Below are positions 7,004 through 9,224 of a stretch of 9,224 nucleotides of DNA, piece by piece. The stretch lies in assembly GCA_946480065.1 (NCBI GenBank), contig CAMLJA010000060.1:1-9224 (forward strand), given 5' to 3'. The position numbers were made by a program, and so were the translations under genes. The first letter of the stretch is position 1, and every line of letters starts with the position of its first letter. The stretch comes from an uncultured Thermomonas sp. Lineage in GTDB: Bacteria > Pseudomonadota > Gammaproteobacteria > Xanthomonadales > Xanthomonadaceae. Below the pieces are notes generated by a model. The model was not told where the DNA came from. It did no database searches and worked only from the letters and a program-made list of their open reading frames with translations.

Positions 7004-8338
7004 ATGAGCGGCGCCGGCGACACCATCGTCGCCATCGCCACCGGGCCCGCCCCCGGCGGCGTGGGCATCGTCCGCCTGTCGGGCGCGCGCGCGCGGGCCA
7101 TCGCCGAGGCGGTGGCCGGCAAGCGGCTGGCGCCGCGCCGAGCGCGCCACGCGCGCTTCCGCGACGCCGCCGGCGAGGCCATCGACGATGGCGTCGTCCT
7201 TTGCTTCGCCGCCCCGGCCAGCTACACCGGCGAGGACGTGGCCGAGCTGCAGGCGCACGGCAGCCCGGTGGCGCTGCGCGCGCTGGTGGCCCGCTGCGTG
7301 GCGCTGGGCGCGCGCCCGGCGCGGCCCGGCGAGTTCACCGAGCGCGCCTTCCTCAACGGCAAGCTGGACCTGGCCCAGGCCGAGGCGGTGGCCGACCTGA
7401 TCGCCGCCGCCGACGAGCGCGCCGCCCGCGCCGCCCGGCGCTCGCTGGACGGGGCCTTCTCCCGCCAGGTGGAGGCGCTGATGGACGCCGTGCTGGCGAT
7501 CCGGGTGCACGTGGAGGCGGCGATCGACTTCGCCGACGAACCGCTGGACACGCTGGGCGGCGCCGCGCTGCGCGAGCGCCTGGCGGCGGCGCGCGCGGCG
7601 CTGGCTGGCCTGTTGCGGGACGCGGAGCGCGGCAGGCGGCTGCGCGACGGCCTGCACGTGGTGCTGGCCGGCCCGCCCAACGCCGGCAAGAGTTCGCTGC
7701 TGAACGCGCTGGCGGGCGGCGAACGCGCGATCGTCACCGAGATCCCCGGCACCACCCGCGACCTGCTGCGGGAAACCCTGCGGGTGGACGGCGCGGAGCT
7801 GACCCTGGTCGATACCGCCGGCCTGCGCGAGGCGGGCGACCCGATCGAGGCCGAGGGCATCCGCCGCGCGCGCGGGGAACTGGGGCGGGCCGACCTTGCG
7901 CTGGTGGTGCTGGACGCCCGCGACCCGGCGGCCGGGCGCGCCGCCGTGGCGCCGGCCGTCGCCGCCGCCGGCGCCTGCCTGTGGCTCTACAACAAGGCCG
8001 ACCTGCTGGCCGGGCCGCCGCCGCCCGACGGCGACGACCTGCTGCACGTGTCCGCCCGCACCGGTGCCGGCCTGGCGTCGCTGCACGCGCGGCTGCGCGC
8101 GCTGTCGGGCGCCGGGGCCGGCGACGGCGCCTTCAGCGCCCGCGCTCGGCACGTGCAGGCCCTGGCCCGCGCCGCAGGGCACCTGGACGAGGCTGCCGCC
8201 GAACTGGAGGCCGAGCGGCTGGAGCTGGCCGCCGAGGCGCTGGCGCTGGCGCACGCCGCGCTCGGCGAGATCGGCGGCCGGGTGGACGCGGACGGCTTAC
8301 TGGGTCACATTTTCGGCACCTTCTGCATCGGCAAGTAG
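7004..8338 (+). CDS. mnmE: tRNA uridine-5-carboxymethylaminomethyl modification GTPase MnmE (TrmE)
   Basis: MnmE works with MnmG to modify the wobble uridine (U34) of certain tRNAs, using GTP and a folate donor. The 444-residue product starts [20 protein letters not shown], the family N-terminus. The N-terminal tetrahydrofolate-binding domain spans about 1-117 ([17 protein letters not shown] at its end), followed by the helical domain interrupted by a G domain. The G motifs are GPPNAGKSS (223-231), EIPGTTRD (246-253), DTAG (270-273), NKAD (330-333) and SAR (350-352). It ends in the diagnostic CIGK, with the catalytic cysteine at 441. The ATG at 7004 is 55 bp after the yidC stop; an extension of the frame to 6881 would overlap yidC and is rejected. 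No strong ribosome binding site is visible. Confidence 0.97.
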   Translation: MSGAGDTIVAIATGPAPGGVGIVRLSGARARAIAEAVAGKRLAPRRARHARFRDAAGEAIDDGVVLCFAAPASYTGEDVAELQAHGSPVALRALVARCVALGARPARPGEFTERAFLNGKLDLAQAEAVADLIAAADERAARAARRSLDGAFSRQVEALMDAVLAIRVHVEAAIDFADEPLDTLGGAALRERLAAARAALAGLLRDAERGRRLRDGLHVVLAGPPNAGKSSLLNALAGGERAIVTEIPGTTRDLLRETLRVDGAELTLVDTAGLREAGDPIEAEGIRRARGELGRADLALVVLDARDPAAGRAAVAPAVAAAGACLWLYNKADLLAGPPPPDGDDLLHVSARTGAGLASLHARLRALSGAGAGDGAFSARARHVQALARAAGHLDEAAAELEAERLELAAEALALAHAALGEIGGRVDADGLLGHIFGTFCIGK

Positions 8339-8340
8339 CC

Positions 8341-8358
8341 GCCGGGCCGCGCCCCGGC
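8341..8358 (+). terminator. Weak GC hairpin after mnmE
   Basis: GCCGGG (8341-8346) and CCCGGC (8353-8358) form a 6-bp stem with a 6-nt loop, starting 2 nt after the mnmE stop. Only CTT follows, not a U-tract, so intrinsic termination would be inefficient. Short GC stems are common by chance at this base composition. Confidence 0.2.
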
Positions 8359-8359
8359 C

Positions 8360-8390
8360 TTGACAAACGGGCGCGACTGCCGCGTGCTAT
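8360..8390 (+). promoter_or_regulatory. Candidate promoter for the lipoprotein gene
   Basis: TTGACA (8360-8365) is a perfect -35 hexamer. The best -10-like hexamer is TGCTAT (8385-8390), 3/6 to consensus and 19 bp away, so the spacing and -10 are poor. It lies in the 88-bp gap after mnmE and ends 36 nt before the next start codon. It suggests that the downstream gene is transcribed separately from mnmE. Confidence 0.45.
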
Positions 8391-8426
8391 CGGCTGGTGC
8401 GCCTTGCATCACAGGGGAGTTTCACG

Positions 8427-9224
8427 ATGTCTGCGAAGAACGAACTGCGCCGCGGCCTGGCGCCGGTGGCGCTTGCCATCGCCGTGGCCTGCACGCTCGG
8501 CGCCTGCAACAAGGACCAGCCCGCCGGCGACCAAGCCGCGGCCGCCGCCGCCGCCCAGAATGCGCCGGCGCCAACGCCGGAGTCGGTGGTGTCCGCCTCG
8601 GTCTCGGCGATGACGCCCGACCAGCTGCGCGACGCCGCCTCCAAGGCCTACGCCGAGAACCGCCTGTACGCGCCGGCCGGCAACAACGCGATGGAGTACT
8701 ACCTGGCCCTGCGCGACAAGCAGCCGGCCGACGCCGGCGCCTCCAGCGCGCTGACCGACCTCATGCCGATGACCGTGATCGCCACCGAGCAGGCGATCGC
8801 GCGCGAGGACTTCGCCGAGGCCAAGCGGCTGGCGGCGCTGATCGAGAAGGCCGATCCCCACCACCCCGCGCTGGCGCGCCTGAAGTCGAGCACCGCCAGC
8901 AGCGAGACCGCCGCCGCCACCCGCGCCCAGCAGCAGGAGCTGACCGCCGAGGAGGAGGCCAAGCGCCAGGCCGACCTCGCCAAGCAGCGCGAGGAAGACC
9001 AGCGCAAGCTGCAGGAGCAGCAGCGCCAGCAGGCCGCCGCCGCCGCGCAGCAGCAGCAGGCCGCCGCCGCCGAGCAGGCGCGCGCCGCCGAGGCCGAACG
9101 CCAGCGCCAAGCCGCGGCCGCCGCGGAGCAGCAGCGCCAGCAGCAGGCGGCGGCGCAGCAGCAGGCGCAGGCCGCGCCCGCGCAGCCCGCGCGGAGCACC
9201 GCGTCCAGCGAGCTGCGCGCGACC
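8427..9224 (+). CDS. Putative lipoprotein with Gln/Ala-rich coiled coil, possibly TonB-like (3' end outside window)
   Basis: The frame is open from ATG 8427 to the window edge, giving 266 codons without a stop. The start is well supported by AGGGGAG (8413-8419) 7 nt upstream. Residues 1-27 form a lipoprotein signal peptide: a charged start (MSAKNELRRG), a hydrophobic core (LAPVALAIAVAC) and the lipobox LGAC with Cys27. Asn at +2 would, by the enterobacterial Lol rule, allow outer-membrane sorting. A short Ala-rich linker is followed by a compact, non-repetitive segment (about 57-155, MTPDQLRDAASKAYAENRLY... and NNAMEYYLALRDKQPADAG) that looks helical and repeat-like, perhaps TPR-related. From about 168 to 255 the sequence is Gln/Ala/Glu/Arg-rich and probably a long coiled coil, as in TolA or TonB-like proteins. 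I recall xanthomonad proteins at this locus annotated as energy transducer TonB, but the C-terminal domain that would decide this is missing. Function is unassigned. Confidence 0.85.
   Translation, partial: MSAKNELRRGLAPVALAIAVACTLGACNKDQPAGDQAAAAAAAQNAPAPTPESVVSASVSAMTPDQLRDAASKAYAENRLYAPAGNNAMEYYLALRDKQPADAGASSALTDLMPMTVIATEQAIAREDFAEAKRLAALIEKADPHHPALARLKSSTASSETAAATRAQQQELTAEEEAKRQADLAKQREEDQRKLQEQQRQQAAAAAQQQQAAAAEQARAAEAERQRQAAAAAEQQRQQQAAAQQQAQAAPAQPARSTASSELRAT
8928..9186 (+). repeat. CAG/GCC-rich low-complexity coding tract
   Basis: This stretch is dominated by CAG, GCC, GCG, GAG and CGC codons encoding Gln/Ala/Glu/Arg runs such as AAAAAQQQQAAAAEQAR. It is not a strict tandem repeat; the pattern follows the coiled-coil composition of the lipoprotein. 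Such tracts are prone to length variation between strains. Confidence 0.6.

Noticed and set aside
7082..7098. Alternating CG run as a Z-DNA or regulatory element
   Set aside because: It lies within mnmE codons for Gly/Ala/Arg and such runs are common at this GC content.
5044..7182. 712-codon minus-strand frame opposite rnpA, yidC and mnmE
   Set aside because: Antisense shadow of three well-identified genes; His/Arg/Gln-rich translation without motifs.
6872..8254. 460-codon minus-strand frame opposite mnmE
   Set aside because: Antisense shadow of mnmE, whose G-domain motifs are complete on the plus strand.
8409..9110. 233-codon minus-strand frame with Leu/Gly-rich sequence
   Set aside because: Mirror of the CAG/GCC-rich codons of the lipoprotein gene; Gln/Ala codons read backwards give Leu/Gly.
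8928..9186. CAG-rich tract as a microsatellite or CRISPR-like repeat
   Set aside because: No fixed repeat unit or spacers; the pattern follows a Gln/Ala coiled coil in an open reading frame.

Overview
The window is the chromosomal replication-origin neighbourhood of a high-GC gammaproteobacterium, most likely a member of the Lysobacteraceae/Xanthomonadaceae (Lysobacter, Luteimonas or Pseudoxanthomonas-like). This rests on the gene order gyrB-recF-dnaN-dnaA // rpmH-rnpA-yidC-mnmE, the very high GC of the coding sequence, the DnaA, RecF and YidC sequences, and a Gln/Ala-rich lipoprotein directly after mnmE. The genus is an inference from remembered family sequences, not from a search.

Left half, minus strand, read right to left: dnaA (4394-3075), an origin-like spacer (3074-2821), dnaN (2820-1720), recF (1641-538) and the N-terminal third of the gyrB GHKL domain region (440-1, cut by the window edge). 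These encode the initiator, the sliding clamp, a recombination mediator and a type II topoisomerase subunit. The dnaA-dnaN spacer holds two DnaA boxes set as a 14-bp inverted repeat, a block of about 35% GC, and a sequence fitting the full IHF consensus, so I call it oriC. A third, perfect DnaA box lies upstream of dnaA.

Three copies of the ParB-binding palindrome (parS; two perfect 16-mers and one 15/16) lie at 566, 1208 and 1695. Two are inside recF and one is in the recF-dnaN spacer. They form a centromere-like cluster 1.1-2.3 kb from the DnaA boxes. The two inside recF are read in the same frame and each encodes Phe-His-Val-Glu.

Right half, plus strand: rpmH (ribosomal protein L34), rnpA (RNase P protein), yidC (membrane insertase) and mnmE (tRNA-modifying GTPase), probably transcribed mainly from a good sigma-70 promoter before rpmH. 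The yidD gene often found between rnpA and yidC is absent. After mnmE comes a new promoter-like stretch and a lipoprotein gene with a long Gln/Ala coiled-coil region, cut off by the right edge of the window.

No tRNA, rRNA, CRISPR array, insertion sequence or prophage gene is seen. No gene-free stretch exceeds 300 bases; the longest are the oriC spacer (254 bp) and the dnaA-rpmH spacer (223 bp). The many long antisense open frames are by-products of GC-rich codon usage. The content is a conserved housekeeping region; the points most worth a second look are the parS cluster embedded in recF and the compact inverted-box origin.
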